A stretch of DNA of 64,000 bases. Origin: Peteryoungia ipomoeae. Its GTDB lineage: Bacteria; Pseudomonadota; Alphaproteobacteria; Rhizobiales; Rhizobiaceae. Below are positions 19,742-27,704 of this stretch, piece after piece. Location: positions 558,001 through 622,000 of the forward strand of contig NZ_STGV01000002.1 in NCBI RefSeq assembly GCF_004912165.1, read 5' to 3'. Positions within the stretch are counted from its first letter, which is position 1. Every line of letters begins with the position of its first letter. Under the pieces are notes generated by a model. It had not been told where the DNA came from, ran no database searches, and saw only the letters and a program-made list of their open reading frames with translations. The translations under genes and the position numbers were made by a program.

Positions 19742-19909
19742 ATATCCGTCCGGCTACCTGATCTTGACCATGTGGCAAGGCCGCAGACGGCGCATTTGCT
19801 TGAAACGGAAGGAAAAGCACATCACGCGAGTGATTTCTCTTGATAAGAACCCATGAACATACAGGGGGAGCTATGCGCTGTGCGCACTGGTGCGTTGCAA
19901 CAACTATTG

Positions 19910-19938
19910 TTGGCACATCAAACGACTCGGTCTATAAA
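19910..19938 (+). promoter_or_regulatory. sigma-70-type promoter of the small RNA
   Basis: TTGGCA (19910-19915) and TATAAA (19933-19938) are separated by exactly 17 bp. The predicted start of transcription, near 19945, is just before the first hairpin of the small RNA. Confidence 0.7.
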
Positions 19939-19944
19939 CAAATC

Positions 19945-20068
19945 ATCGAAGCGACGCACTCCTCCTCCCAGCGTCGCTCGGTAGGATCGGCAATACTCCT
20001 CCTCCTCCCAATTGCCGATCAAGTTTAAGAGCCTGGCGCATCCTCCTCCCGCGCCAGGCTCTTTTCGT
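19945..20068 (+). ncRNA. small RNA with three anti-Shine-Dalgarno loops (cuckoo / alpha-r14 type)
   Basis: Three perfect stems each present a C/U-rich loop. Stem 1 is GCGACGC / GCGTCGC (19951-19977), stem 2 is GATCGGCAAT / ATTGCCGATC (19985-20020) and stem 3 is AGAGCCTGGCGC / GCGCCAGGCTCT (20028-20062). All loops contain TCCTCCTCC, which is complementary to ribosome-binding sites. Stem 3 ends in TTTT and doubles as the terminator. The layout matches the CCUCCUCCC-motif small RNAs known in Rhizobiales as alpha-r14 and more widely as cuckoo RNAs. No translated frame across it is credible. Confidence 0.9.
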
Positions 20069-20169
20069 TTCTGCCTTGCGGAAACAATCCTCATCTCCAT
20101 TCGTTCGTCCATCGACCTTGAGCTGGCCTGAACCGCAGGCTAATGCATACGACGAACATGGAGGATCCG

Positions 20170-21591
20170 ATGTCAGTGAAATTCGGCACGAGTGGCTTGC
20201 GCGGCCTATCCGACGATCTCGTAGGGTCGGTGTCCGCCCTTTATGCAACAGCCTTTTGCAAGCATATGAACGCCCTTGGTCTTGCTGCCGGCTCGCCCAT
20301 CGCGATTGCCAGAGACTTCCGCCCGTCCAGTCCTGAGATTGCCGCAACCGTGATGGCGGCCATCCAGCGGGCCGGCTATGAGCCAGTTGACTGCGGTACG
20401 ATACCCACACCGGCTTTGGCCCTTTACGCAAGCTCCATAGGCGCAGCTGCTCTGATGGTAACGGGATCGCACATCCCCGCAGACAGAAACGGCATCAAGT
20501 TCTACCGTCCCGATGGTGAAATCGACAAACGGGACGAAGAGGCCATCACACTGCTGGCCAAATCGCTAGAAGACGATGCTACCGCAACCGCAGTTGCCAG
20601 GGGCACGGGAAAATCCGCAGAGGCCGAAGCGGCAGACCTGTTCCTGCGGCGGAACAAAGATTTGCTGCCGCCAGACGCTTTGAAAGGTAAACGCATCGGG
20701 GTCTATCAGCACAGTTCGGTTGCGCGCGACCTTCAGATGGCCGTTCTCGAACACTTCGGCGCAACCGCGTTTGCGCTCGGCAGATCAGATCGGTTCATTC
20801 CCGTCGATACGGAAGCTGTTTCAGCGGAGACGATCTCGCTCCTCGCACAATGGTCCGATGACTTGTCGCTCGACGCGATCATCTCAACCGATGGCGACGG
20901 CGACCGCCCGCTGGTAACGGACGAACATGGCTTGCCACTTCGCGGCGATTTTCTCGGCCTTCTCTCTGCGCGGTTTCTCGGCGCGGCCTTTGTTGCGACA
21001 CCTGTGACCTCAAACTCCGGCATTGAGAGCAATGGCGACTTCGCGGTGCGCCGCACCCAGGTCGGCTCGCCTTATGTGATCGCCGCGATGAATGAAGACA
21101 TCGCTGCTGGTCACGCCAAGGTTCTTGGCTTCGAGGCCAATGGCGGCCTGATGCTCGGCACGGATTTCGAGCTCTCCGGCAAAACCATCGCAGCCCTCCC
21201 CACCCGCGACAGTTTTCTTCCGGCGCTCGCCGTGCTTGGGATTGCCGCCGCGCGACAGGTTCCTTTGTCGGCGCTTGTGAGCGAGTTCAAGCTGCCCGTC
21301 GCACTCAGCGACCGGCTGGAGAATTTCCCGACTGAACGAAGCCAGGCGTTGATGCAAACTTTGAGAAACGCCCCCGCAGCACTTTCGGACTTTCTCTCCC
21401 CGCTCGGTTCGGTTGTCAAAACAAGCGACATTGACGGCCTTCGCATGACGCTTGAGGACGGCAGCATTCTTCATTTGCGGCCCTCTGGAAATGCTCCGGA
21501 GATGCGCTGCTATGTCGAAGCAATCGATTTGCCGACAGCCCAGACGCTGCTGAAGAATGGCCTTCAGCGTATAGCATCCTGGAAGGCTTGA
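20170..21591 (+). CDS. phosphomannomutase/phosphoglucomutase family enzyme
   Basis: The 473-residue alpha-D-phosphohexomutase begins MSVKFGTSGLRGLSDDLVGS. The phosphoserine loop is VTGSHIPADRNGIKFY, with Ser100 the likely phosphate carrier. The metal-binding loop is STDGDGDRP (near 239-247). The sugar loop is GFEANGGLMLG, and the C-terminal phosphate-binding loop is RPSGNAPEMRCY. The enzyme interconverts sugar 1- and 6-phosphates, most likely mannose or glucose, for polysaccharide precursors. The ATG at 20170 has GGAGG just upstream. Substrate choice between mannose and glucose cannot be made from sequence reading, so no symbol is given. Confidence 0.85.
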   Translation: MSVKFGTSGLRGLSDDLVGSVSALYATAFCKHMNALGLAAGSPIAIARDFRPSSPEIAATVMAAIQRAGYEPVDCGTIPTPALALYASSIGAAALMVTGSHIPADRNGIKFYRPDGEIDKRDEEAITLLAKSLEDDATATAVARGTGKSAEAEAADLFLRRNKDLLPPDALKGKRIGVYQHSSVARDLQMAVLEHFGATAFALGRSDRFIPVDTEAVSAETISLLAQWSDDLSLDAIISTDGDGDRPLVTDEHGLPLRGDFLGLLSARFLGAAFVATPVTSNSGIESNGDFAVRRTQVGSPYVIAAMNEDIAAGHAKVLGFEANGGLMLGTDFELSGKTIAALPTRDSFLPALAVLGIAAARQVPLSALVSEFKLPVALSDRLENFPTERSQALMQTLRNAPAALSDFLSPLGSVVKTSDIDGLRMTLEDGSILHLRPSGNAPEMRCYVEAIDLPTAQTLLKNGLQRIASWKA

Positions 21592-21642
21592 ACCGCCGAG
21601 CGACTGGCCACGTACTGGGTTGTGAATCAGGAGAAAGATTTC

Positions 21643-22386
21643 ATGACCAAGATTGCGTGGGTTACCGGTGCCAGTTCGGGGATCGGGCTGGCTTTGGCAG
21701 AGCGGCTGCTTGAGGATGGTTACACGGTGGCGGCGAGCGCCCGAGGCGTGGAAGCGCTCGAAAGCCTGGCGGCACGACGGTCTGGTCACATCGTGCCATT
21801 CCCTCTCGATGTCACCGATCATGATGCCGTGCGTGCGGTTCATGCCGATATTGAGCAAAGGCTCGGTCCGGTCGATCTCGCTGTTTTCGCCGCCGGCTCC
21901 TACAAGCGCGATTATGCAAAGGATTTTAAGGCATCAACGACCAAGGCGATGTTCGATCTGAACGTGATCGCGACTGCTGCCTGTCTGGAGACCGTGATGA
22001 CACCCATGATGGAGCGTCGGCGGGGTCACATCGCTGTTGTCGCCTCTGTCTCAGGCTATGTCGGGCTACCTGGTGCCGCGAGCTATGGCGCAACGAAGGC
22101 TGCGCTGAACGTGATGTGCGAGGCGCTTTATCCGGACCTCGCCCGAAGCGGTGTGCAGATTTCGATCGTCAATCCCGGCTTTGTCGATACGGCGCTCACA
22201 CGGAAAAACGACTTTCCAATGCCGTTTCTGATCAGTGCGGAAGAGGCCGCTGATCTCATTGCCAAGGGGCTCCGTGCCGGGAGATTTGAAATCATCTTCC
22301 CTTGGAAGATGGCGGTCGCAATTCGCTTCCTGCATGCCCTGCCCCACCGCCTTCGCTTTGCCCTGACAAAACGAATGCTCCGTTAG
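21643..22386 (+). CDS. short-chain dehydrogenase/reductase
   Basis: The 247-residue protein has the SDR nucleotide motif TGASSGIG at residues 8-15 and the catalytic Ser135, Tyr148 and Lys152 in SVSGYVGLPGAASYGATKAA. The C-terminus (FPWKMAVAIRFLHALPHRLR) is basic and hydrophobic, as in membrane-associated SDRs acting on lipids. The ATG follows AGGAGAAAG. It is convergent with the Cfa-type gene. An SDR accompanies Cfa-like genes in the Rhodobacter sigma-E regulon (from memory), which suggests a shared lipid pathway. Confidence 0.85.
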   Translation: MTKIAWVTGASSGIGLALAERLLEDGYTVAASARGVEALESLAARRSGHIVPFPLDVTDHDAVRAVHADIEQRLGPVDLAVFAAGSYKRDYAKDFKASTTKAMFDLNVIATAACLETVMTPMMERRRGHIAVVASVSGYVGLPGAASYGATKAALNVMCEALYPDLARSGVQISIVNPGFVDTALTRKNDFPMPFLISAEEAADLIAKGLRAGRFEIIFPWKMAVAIRFLHALPHRLRFALTKRMLR

Positions 22387-22396
22387 CCGCAGTCTG

Positions 22397-23611
22397 TTAC
22401 TGCGGCCTCGCCAGGCGGAACTGTACGACATCAATACGATGGTGGCGGAAACCGACCGCACAGTAGTGCAGGTAGAGATGCCACATGCGGTAGAACCGCT
22501 TGTCAAAGCCTTGCGGCTGGATCGCAGTCCAGTTCGCCGTGAAGGCCTGATCCCAGGCCAGCAAGGTTCGGTCATAGTCTTTGCCAAACCGAAAACAGTC
22601 CTTGATCGCCAACGCGGATTTTTCAGCGGCAATCTGGAAGGCATCGATAGAAGGCAGCATACCGCCTGGAAAGATGTAGGTCTGGATGAAGTCTGCCCCA
22701 CGCCGGTAGCGCTCAAATCGGGTTTCATCGATGGTGATCGTCTGAACCAAGGCCTGCCCGCCCGGCGCCAAAAGGTCATGGACCGCGGAGAAATATGTTG
22801 ACCAGTTCTCTTCTCCAACTGCTTCGAACATTTCGATGGAGACGATCTTGTCGAAGCGACCTTTGCAGTCGCGGTAGTCCTCGAGCCGGATGTCGGCTCT
22901 ATCGGCGAGGCCGGCCCGCGTCAGGCGCGCCCTTGCATAAGCTGCCTGCTCGGTGGAAAGCGTCAGGCCGGTTACGCGGCAGCCGGTCCGCTTCATTGCA
23001 TACTCGGCAAAACCACCCCAGCCACAGCCGATCTCGAGCACGTGGTCGCCCGGCCCTATCTGGAGTTCCCGCAGGATTCGTTCATATTTTGCCTCTTGCG
23101 CCTCCGCGAGGCCCATGCCGGGCGCCTCGTACAGGGCAGATGAATAGGTCATCGTCCGATCGAGCCAGAGCCGGTAGAAATCGTTGCCGAGATCATAGTG
23201 GAAAGCGATGTTTCGCCGGCTACCTTTTTTCGAGTTTCGACGGAACAAGTGACGCAAGCGCGCCAATGTTCCAACCAAGGTCGAGGATTGCAGCACCTTG
23301 TGAAGGGCCGTTTCATTGACCACTGCCAGTTCAAGCAGAGCGCCGAGGTCAGGGGTATCGAGTTCTTCGTCCATATAGGCCTGCGCGAAACCGAGTGTGC
23401 CGCCCGTCATGATCCGGAAGACCGCCCGGGCACGCTGGATATGCAGCACCGCCTGTGGACCCGCCATAGAACCACTGACCACATGATCTGGAAAGCCATC
23501 AAACCGAAGCGTCAGGCGTCCGGCCGCAATCCTATTGGCCCAGCCGCAGACAATGCGCTGCCACAACGGGCGCAGGGTTGGCATCTGCAAATCGCGTTCA
23601 GCGTGACTCAT
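22397..23611 (-). CDS. cyclopropane-fatty-acid-synthase-type SAM methyltransferase
   Basis: The 404-residue protein has the Cfa fold: a lipid-binding N-terminal part, FHYDLGNDFYRLWLDRTMTY (residues 137-156), and the SAM site VLEIGCGWGGFAEYA at 191-205. FDKIVSIEMFEAVGEENW follows. Cfa enzymes methylate the double bond of unsaturated phospholipid acyl chains. Close relatives make C-methylated precursors of furan fatty acids in Rhodobacter, and the two activities cannot be separated by reading. The gene overlaps the DUF1365 gene by 4 bp and is the last of the minus-strand operon beginning with the FAD oxidoreductase. Confidence 0.85.
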   Translation of the reverse strand: MSHAERDLQMPTLRPLWQRIVCGWANRIAAGRLTLRFDGFPDHVVSGSMAGPQAVLHIQRARAVFRIMTGGTLGFAQAYMDEELDTPDLGALLELAVVNETALHKVLQSSTLVGTLARLRHLFRRNSKKGSRRNIAFHYDLGNDFYRLWLDRTMTYSSALYEAPGMGLAEAQEAKYERILRELQIGPGDHVLEIGCGWGGFAEYAMKRTGCRVTGLTLSTEQAAYARARLTRAGLADRADIRLEDYRDCKGRFDKIVSIEMFEAVGEENWSTYFSAVHDLLAPGGQALVQTITIDETRFERYRRGADFIQTYIFPGGMLPSIDAFQIAAEKSALAIKDCFRFGKDYDRTLLAWDQAFTANWTAIQPQGFDKRFYRMWHLYLHYCAVGFRHHRIDVVQFRLARPQ

Positions 23612-24399
23612 GATTGATTGATTCCGTTCTGAAGGATGACCGATGACGTGTTGACAGCGTCGGCGGGCTTATGCCGATGGATGGGAACACCCTTCCACCA
23701 AAGCTTCAACGCTTCCCAGTGGATGCCGACTGTGATTTTCGCCGTCATCAGCGGATAGGTGAAGAACATCCGAAGAAGTGCGCCATCACTCAGCGCCTTC
23801 CGCCTGCCCGAAAACCTGGCAAACAGCAGCGAACCCTCTTCATCGGACTCGCCGATATGAATATCGACCGTTTCGGCAGGAGGCTTGATCTTGAAATCAT
23901 AGCGGCAATTCATTGGCACGAAGGGCGACACATACATCTCTTTCGCACAGCTGTGGCGCAGGATTGGCTCATTTTTCGAGACCGGAATGATGTAGGTATG
24001 ACGCTCATTGAACGTATTGCAGACCTCGTAGAGGATGGCAGCAAGACGGCCGTCGGCATGGGCACAGAAGTAGACCGTGAGAGGATTGAAGACGTAACCG
24101 AGGATCCGTGGGTAGCATAACATCGTCACCCTAGGAGCTTCGACGTTTAGCCCTGCATCCTGAAGCCTTTGCTCTACCCATTCTCGGAGTTCACCCTCCT
24201 TGCCGTTGCCGTGGTCCTTATCGTGAACCGAAAACAGCGCGCGGCGATTGTGTCCGAACAGCTTTAGCGACCGATCGAGAGCAGGCAATTCGTCGAGGTC
24301 GATGAGGATCGAGAAGACACGATAGCTTAGCCGGTGCTTCTTTGGGCGGCTTCTGACATGGACGACATCACCAGGGTACAACGCAGAGGAGAACGTCAT
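23608..24399 (-). CDS. DUF1365 family protein
   Basis: The 263-residue product contains the DUF1365 blocks VRSRPKKHRLSYRVFSILID, RVTMLCYPRILGYVFNPLTV and FVPMNCRYDFKI. The family is found almost always next to Cfa-type methyltransferases and FAD amine oxidase-like proteins, as here. No biochemical reaction is firmly assigned. The context suggests a step in modifying unsaturated acyl chains. It overlaps both neighbours by 4 bp, which points to translational coupling within one operon. Confidence 0.88.
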   Translation of the reverse strand: MTFSSALYPGDVVHVRSRPKKHRLSYRVFSILIDLDELPALDRSLKLFGHNRRALFSVHDKDHGNGKEGELREWVEQRLQDAGLNVEAPRVTMLCYPRILGYVFNPLTVYFCAHADGRLAAILYEVCNTFNERHTYIIPVSKNEPILRHSCAKEMYVSPFVPMNCRYDFKIKPPAETVDIHIGESDEEGSLLFARFSGRRKALSDGALLRMFFTYPLMTAKITVGIHWEALKLWWKGVPIHRHKPADAVNTSSVILQNGINQS

Positions 24400-25748
24400 T
24401 CGGCCGCCTCGAGAGTGGCCGCGATGTAGATGCGCCCGGATTCATCCTCGACGGTCCAAGGACGCTTGATGCCACCGAGCGCTTCCGCAACCGCCAAGCC
24501 GGATTGAAGGCCGTCCTCATGGAAGCCGCTACCGAAATAGGCCCCGCAGAACCAGGTCCTGCGCGTGCCCTGCAACGCCCAGATTTTCTTCTGCGCTGCC
24601 ATTGCCGACGCATTAAACAGCGGATGCTCGTACCGAAAGGTGGCATAGTGCTTGTCAGGATCGACATCTCGGCACGGATTGAGCGTGACAAAAATCTGCC
24701 TGTCGGACTTCAGGGACTGAAGCTGGTTCATCCAGTAGGTCACGCACAATGTGCGTGCTGGATCGGCATTGGCAACATAGTTCCAGCTTGACCAAACTGC
24801 ACGCCTTCGTGGCATCAGCGCCTCATCGCAGTGTAGAACGGCAGAATTCTGTGTGTATTGAAAGGCGCCAAGCAGCGCCTCCTCCTGCCGATCGGCGTCC
24901 TTCAGGATGTCAAGCGATTGAGGCGCGTGCGTGCCCAGCACCACGTGATCGAATCTCTCCGAATGACCGGTTGCGTCCAGGATTTCCACGCCGGCTGGAT
25001 CGCGCCTGATGCTGGTTACGGGCGTCTGCAGGCGCACTTGGCCTGAAAAATCAGCCAGAATTCTCGAGACGTACTCGCGGCTTCCACCAGCAACCGTGCG
25101 CCATTGCGGACGATCCTTCAATGACAGAAGACCGTGATTTACAAAAAACCGGACGAAGGCTTGGATCGGGTAGAGGCGCATTTCCTGAGCAGTGGTCGAC
25201 CAAATTGCAGCGCCCATCGGCAACAGATGGTCTTCCACGAAAGATCGACCATAGCCCTCGCGCTCCAGATATGTGCCCAGTGACATCCTCTCGTATTCGG
25301 GACGGGCCAAAAGTCCTGGTGCTTCCTTGTAGAACCTCAAGATATCGCGCAACATTCTCCAGAATCGCGGGCGCAAAACATTGCTCTTCTGTCCGAGCAG
25401 GCCCGAAATCCCCGAGCCCGAATATTCGAACCTGCCTGCATCCAGCGAGGCCGCGAAGGACATGTTGGAAGCTAAAGTCGGGACGCCCAGATGCTCGAAC
25501 AGCTTAACGAGATTGGGGTAGTTGCGGTCATTATAGACGATGAAGCCGGTATCGACGGGAACAGGGCCCGCCCCGTCATTGACGACTACAGTGTTCGAAT
25601 GCCCGCCGGGGCGCCCCTCTGCTTCATAGAGCACGACATCGGCATTTTTCGACAAAAGCCAAGCGGCTGACAGACCAGAAATGCCCGCACCCACAACGGC
25701 AATCTTCTGCCGCGGGCCAAAGGATGTCTTCGTCAGTCCGGTGTCCAT
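24396..25748 (-). CDS. FAD-dependent oxidoreductase (NAD/FAD-binding, amine-oxidase-like)
   Basis: The 450-residue protein has an N-terminal Rossmann dinucleotide site (IAVVGAGISGLSAAWLLS) followed by EAEGRPGGHSNTV and the DTGFIVYNDRNYPNLVKLFE block of this family. The C-terminus has WFCGAYFGSGFHEDGLQSGL, which closes the FAD site. It is the first gene of the operon with DUF1365 and the Cfa-type gene. Members of this trio are linked to lipid modification after photo-oxidative stress. The ATG at 25748 follows CGAGGAAG. It is divergent from the ECF sigma gene, with a candidate promoter at 25787-25816. Confidence 0.88.
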   Translation of the reverse strand: MDTGLTKTSFGPRQKIAVVGAGISGLSAAWLLSKNADVVLYEAEGRPGGHSNTVVVNDGAGPVPVDTGFIVYNDRNYPNLVKLFEHLGVPTLASNMSFAASLDAGRFEYSGSGISGLLGQKSNVLRPRFWRMLRDILRFYKEAPGLLARPEYERMSLGTYLEREGYGRSFVEDHLLPMGAAIWSTTAQEMRLYPIQAFVRFFVNHGLLSLKDRPQWRTVAGGSREYVSRILADFSGQVRLQTPVTSIRRDPAGVEILDATGHSERFDHVVLGTHAPQSLDILKDADRQEEALLGAFQYTQNSAVLHCDEALMPRRRAVWSSWNYVANADPARTLCVTYWMNQLQSLKSDRQIFVTLNPCRDVDPDKHYATFRYEHPLFNASAMAAQKKIWALQGTRRTWFCGAYFGSGFHEDGLQSGLAVAEALGGIKRPWTVEDESGRIYIAATLEAAE

Positions 25749-25786
25749 GTTGCTTCCTCGTATTGCGATAAGACGCTTTTCACTCT

Positions 25787-25816
25787 GCACTACGAGGACA
25801 GGACGAAGATGGATTG
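25787..25816 (-). promoter_or_regulatory. candidate ECF-sigma promoter of the FAD oxidoreductase operon
   Basis: On the minus strand CAATCC (25811-25816) and TAGTGC (25787-25792) are separated by 18 bp. This mirrors the plus-strand motif at 25842-25871 in spacing and shape. Transcription would start about 30 bases before the gene. Confidence 0.4.
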
Positions 25817-25841
25817 AGGGTTGCGGTTTTTTTCCGACGCG

Positions 25842-25871
25842 TGATCCACCTTTTATCGGTGCGCGTAGAGG
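25842..25871 (+). promoter_or_regulatory. candidate autoregulated promoter of the ECF sigma gene
   Basis: TGATCC (25842-25847), 18 bp, then TAGAGG (25866-25871). Sigma-E promoters of Rhodobacter are remembered as TGATCC followed by about 18 bp and TAAGA. The predicted start of transcription is near 25878, downstream of the first ATG (25876). This favours the later start codon for the sigma gene. Confidence 0.5.
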
Positions 25872-25953
25872 AAGCATGTTAGACGCGATTTCCACATCGG
25901 CCGATGCGTGCCACAATGACGTTCGGCGCAACACGACGCCGGCGCCGAGCGTA

Positions 25954-26553
25954 ATGCGGCCCAAAAGAAAGAAAAGCGTCTTGAGAACCGACAGGTCCGA
26001 CGAAGCTGTGCAGGTAGATTTTGCGAGGCTTCTGGCCTCCGTTGGCAGGCACAAGGACGTAGAAGCGTTTGAGCAACTGTTCAAGTTCTACAGTCCAAAA
26101 GTGCGTGCTTACATGGCAAAGCTTGCAAGGGACGGACAGGCTGCAGACGAGCTCATGCAGGAAACGATGCTCGCCGTCTGGAACAAGGCAGATCAGTTTG
26201 ACCCTGCCCGCGGCAACGTATCGAGCTGGATTTTCACCATCGCAAGAAACTTGCGCATTGACGCCTTCAGGCGCGCCAAGCGTCCGAATTTCGATCCCAC
26301 CGATCCGGCCTTCGTACCAGACGACGTACAGGCCGCGGATGTAGAATATGAACAGCAGCAGGAGGCAGAGCGCTTGCGCCGCGCCATGGAAACACTGCCA
26401 CCGGAACAGTATGAACTCTTGAAGATGTCTTTCTACCGCGAAGTCTCCCACAGCTCCATCGCCGCCGAACTCGGCTTGCCGATGGGAACCGTCAAGTCCC
26501 GCATTCGTCTTGCGTTTGCCAAGCTTCGCTCCGCATTGGAGGAACGGACATGA
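25954..26553 (+). CDS. rpoE: ECF sigma factor of the RpoE/ChrR (ECF11) type
   Basis: The 199-residue protein has sigma region 2 (FEQLFKFYSPKVRAYMAKLA, ADELMQETMLAVWNKADQFD, SSWIFTIARNLRIDAFRRAK) and region 4 (LPPEQYELLKMSFYREVSHS, ELGLPMGTVKSRIRLAFAKL). A ChrR-like anti-sigma gene overlaps its 3' end by 4 bp, which places it in the group that answers singlet oxygen and organic peroxides in Rhodobacter. The ATG at 25954 is chosen because the candidate autoregulated promoter predicts transcription starting after the ATG at 25876. That earlier start (225 residues) has a better purine-rich ribosome-binding site and cannot be excluded. Confidence 0.85.
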   Translation: MRPKRKKSVLRTDRSDEAVQVDFARLLASVGRHKDVEAFEQLFKFYSPKVRAYMAKLARDGQAADELMQETMLAVWNKADQFDPARGNVSSWIFTIARNLRIDAFRRAKRPNFDPTDPAFVPDDVQAADVEYEQQQEAERLRRAMETLPPEQYELLKMSFYREVSHSSIAAELGLPMGTVKSRIRLAFAKLRSALEERT

Positions 26554-27230
26554 GTGCAATGATCAATCACCATGTAAGCGATGAACTTCTGCTTGATTAC
26601 GCCGCCGGCACACTTGGCGAAGGCTGGAGCATAGCAGTTGCCACGCATCTTGCCTTGTCACCCGAGGGTCGGGCGCGTCTGGCCTTGATGGAAAACGCTG
26701 GTGGGCAATTGTTGGAAGATATCGACTTTGACGCATCCGCCGAAGTCGATCAGAACGACAGCTGGCAGCGTATGAAGGCCAAGCTCTCGACGGAGAGCGC
26801 CCAGGCACAACGCATTAGTGCACCCGCGACACGGGCGGCAGGCAGCGCCACAATCCCGGAGCCGCTGCGGTCGTATCTCGGCGGAGACTTGGACCAGCTG
26901 AAATGGCGTGCGCTTGGTCGCGGCGCCTATCAGATCCGCATTCCTACGGGGGATGAGGAAAGCGAAGTGCGCCTTCTGAAAATTCCGGCCGGAAAGCCGG
27001 TCCCGGAGCACTCGCATGGCGGGCGTGAGCTAACGGTCGTTCTGAAAGGTGCATTCAGTGATGGCGAGCAGGTTTTCCGTCGCGGCGATATCGAGGAAGC
27101 CGATGAGAGCCTTACGCATCAGCCCATCGCAACGCCCGATGAAGATTGCATCTGTCTTGCTGTGACGGATGCTCCCTTGAAGTTCAAGAGTTTTATTGTG
27201 CGCCTTGTCCAGCCTGCGCTGGGTATATGA
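26550..27230 (+). CDS. chrR: ChrR-like anti-sigma factor with altered zinc-binding domain
   Basis: The 226-residue protein aligns with ChrR throughout: HHVSDELLLDYAAGTLGEGW at the N-terminus and a cupin-like C-terminal domain. The C-terminal metal ligands are intact: His154, His156 and Glu160 in EHSHGGRELT, and His190 in SLTHQP. The pair Cys200/Cys202 in DEDCICLA is also kept. In the N-terminal anti-sigma domain, ChrR has His-x3-Cys-x2-Cys. Here the segment reads THLALSPEGR, so His33 remains but the cysteines are Ser37 and Gly40. The domain may hold the sigma factor without zinc or be weakened. It is co-transcribed with the sigma gene. Confidence 0.88.
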   Translation: MSAMINHHVSDELLLDYAAGTLGEGWSIAVATHLALSPEGRARLALMENAGGQLLEDIDFDASAEVDQNDSWQRMKAKLSTESAQAQRISAPATRAAGSATIPEPLRSYLGGDLDQLKWRALGRGAYQIRIPTGDEESEVRLLKIPAGKPVPEHSHGGRELTVVLKGAFSDGEQVFRRGDIEEADESLTHQPIATPDEDCICLAVTDAPLKFKSFIVRLVQPALGI

Positions 27231-27263
27231 CGGGGGCGGTCGGCATCATTCTGGAGAGACGAC

Positions 27264-27665
27264 ATGCCTTATGTGATAGCCTATGCTGCAACAGCGGTTG
27301 TGTTTTTCGCGCTTGATTTTCTCTGGTTAAGCCGGATTGCAATCGGCTTTTATCGACAGCATATCGGCGCCCTTCTTCTGGCGTCGCCCAATTTTGCGGC
27401 CGCCGGTGCCTTCTATCTCTTCTATGTGATCGGGCTGGTCTATTTCGCCGTGATGCCTGCAGTTTCCGCCGGTACCATTCTGACCGCCGTCTTTAATGGC
27501 GCGTTGTTAGGTCTGCTGGCTTACGGCACCTATGACATGACCAATCTGGCGACGCTCAAGGGTTGGTCTTTACAGGTCAGTCTTGTCGACATGGCCTGGG
27601 GAGCGTTTCTTTCTGCGACTGCATCCGCAGCTGGTTATTGGGCAGTGTCACGCTTTGCTTCATGA
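27264..27665 (+). CDS. DUF2177 family membrane protein
   Basis: The 133-residue product has four predicted membrane helices, beginning MPYVIAYAATAVVFFALDFLWLS, and the family motif GLLAYGTYDMTNLATLKGWS near residues 86-105. Function is unknown. It begins 33 bp after the anti-sigma gene on the same strand, so it is probably expressed with it. DUF2177 genes are often near sigma-E/ChrR and Cfa-type clusters, to my recollection. Confidence 0.82.
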   Translation: MPYVIAYAATAVVFFALDFLWLSRIAIGFYRQHIGALLLASPNFAAAGAFYLFYVIGLVYFAVMPAVSAGTILTAVFNGALLGLLAYGTYDMTNLATLKGWSLQVSLVDMAWGAFLSATASAAGYWAVSRFAS

Positions 27666-27704
27666 GCGCTGGCAGGAAGGCAGGCTACGCCCTATCTCAA
27701 TGGT

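Noticed and set aside
19650..19916. 88-residue minus-strand frame in the RNase D-small RNA gap
   Set aside because: It covers the structured leader and shows no ribosome-binding site or known motif.
19840..20028. 62-residue frame across the small RNA
   Set aside because: It runs through the promoter and two hairpins of the small RNA and has no ribosome-binding site or family.
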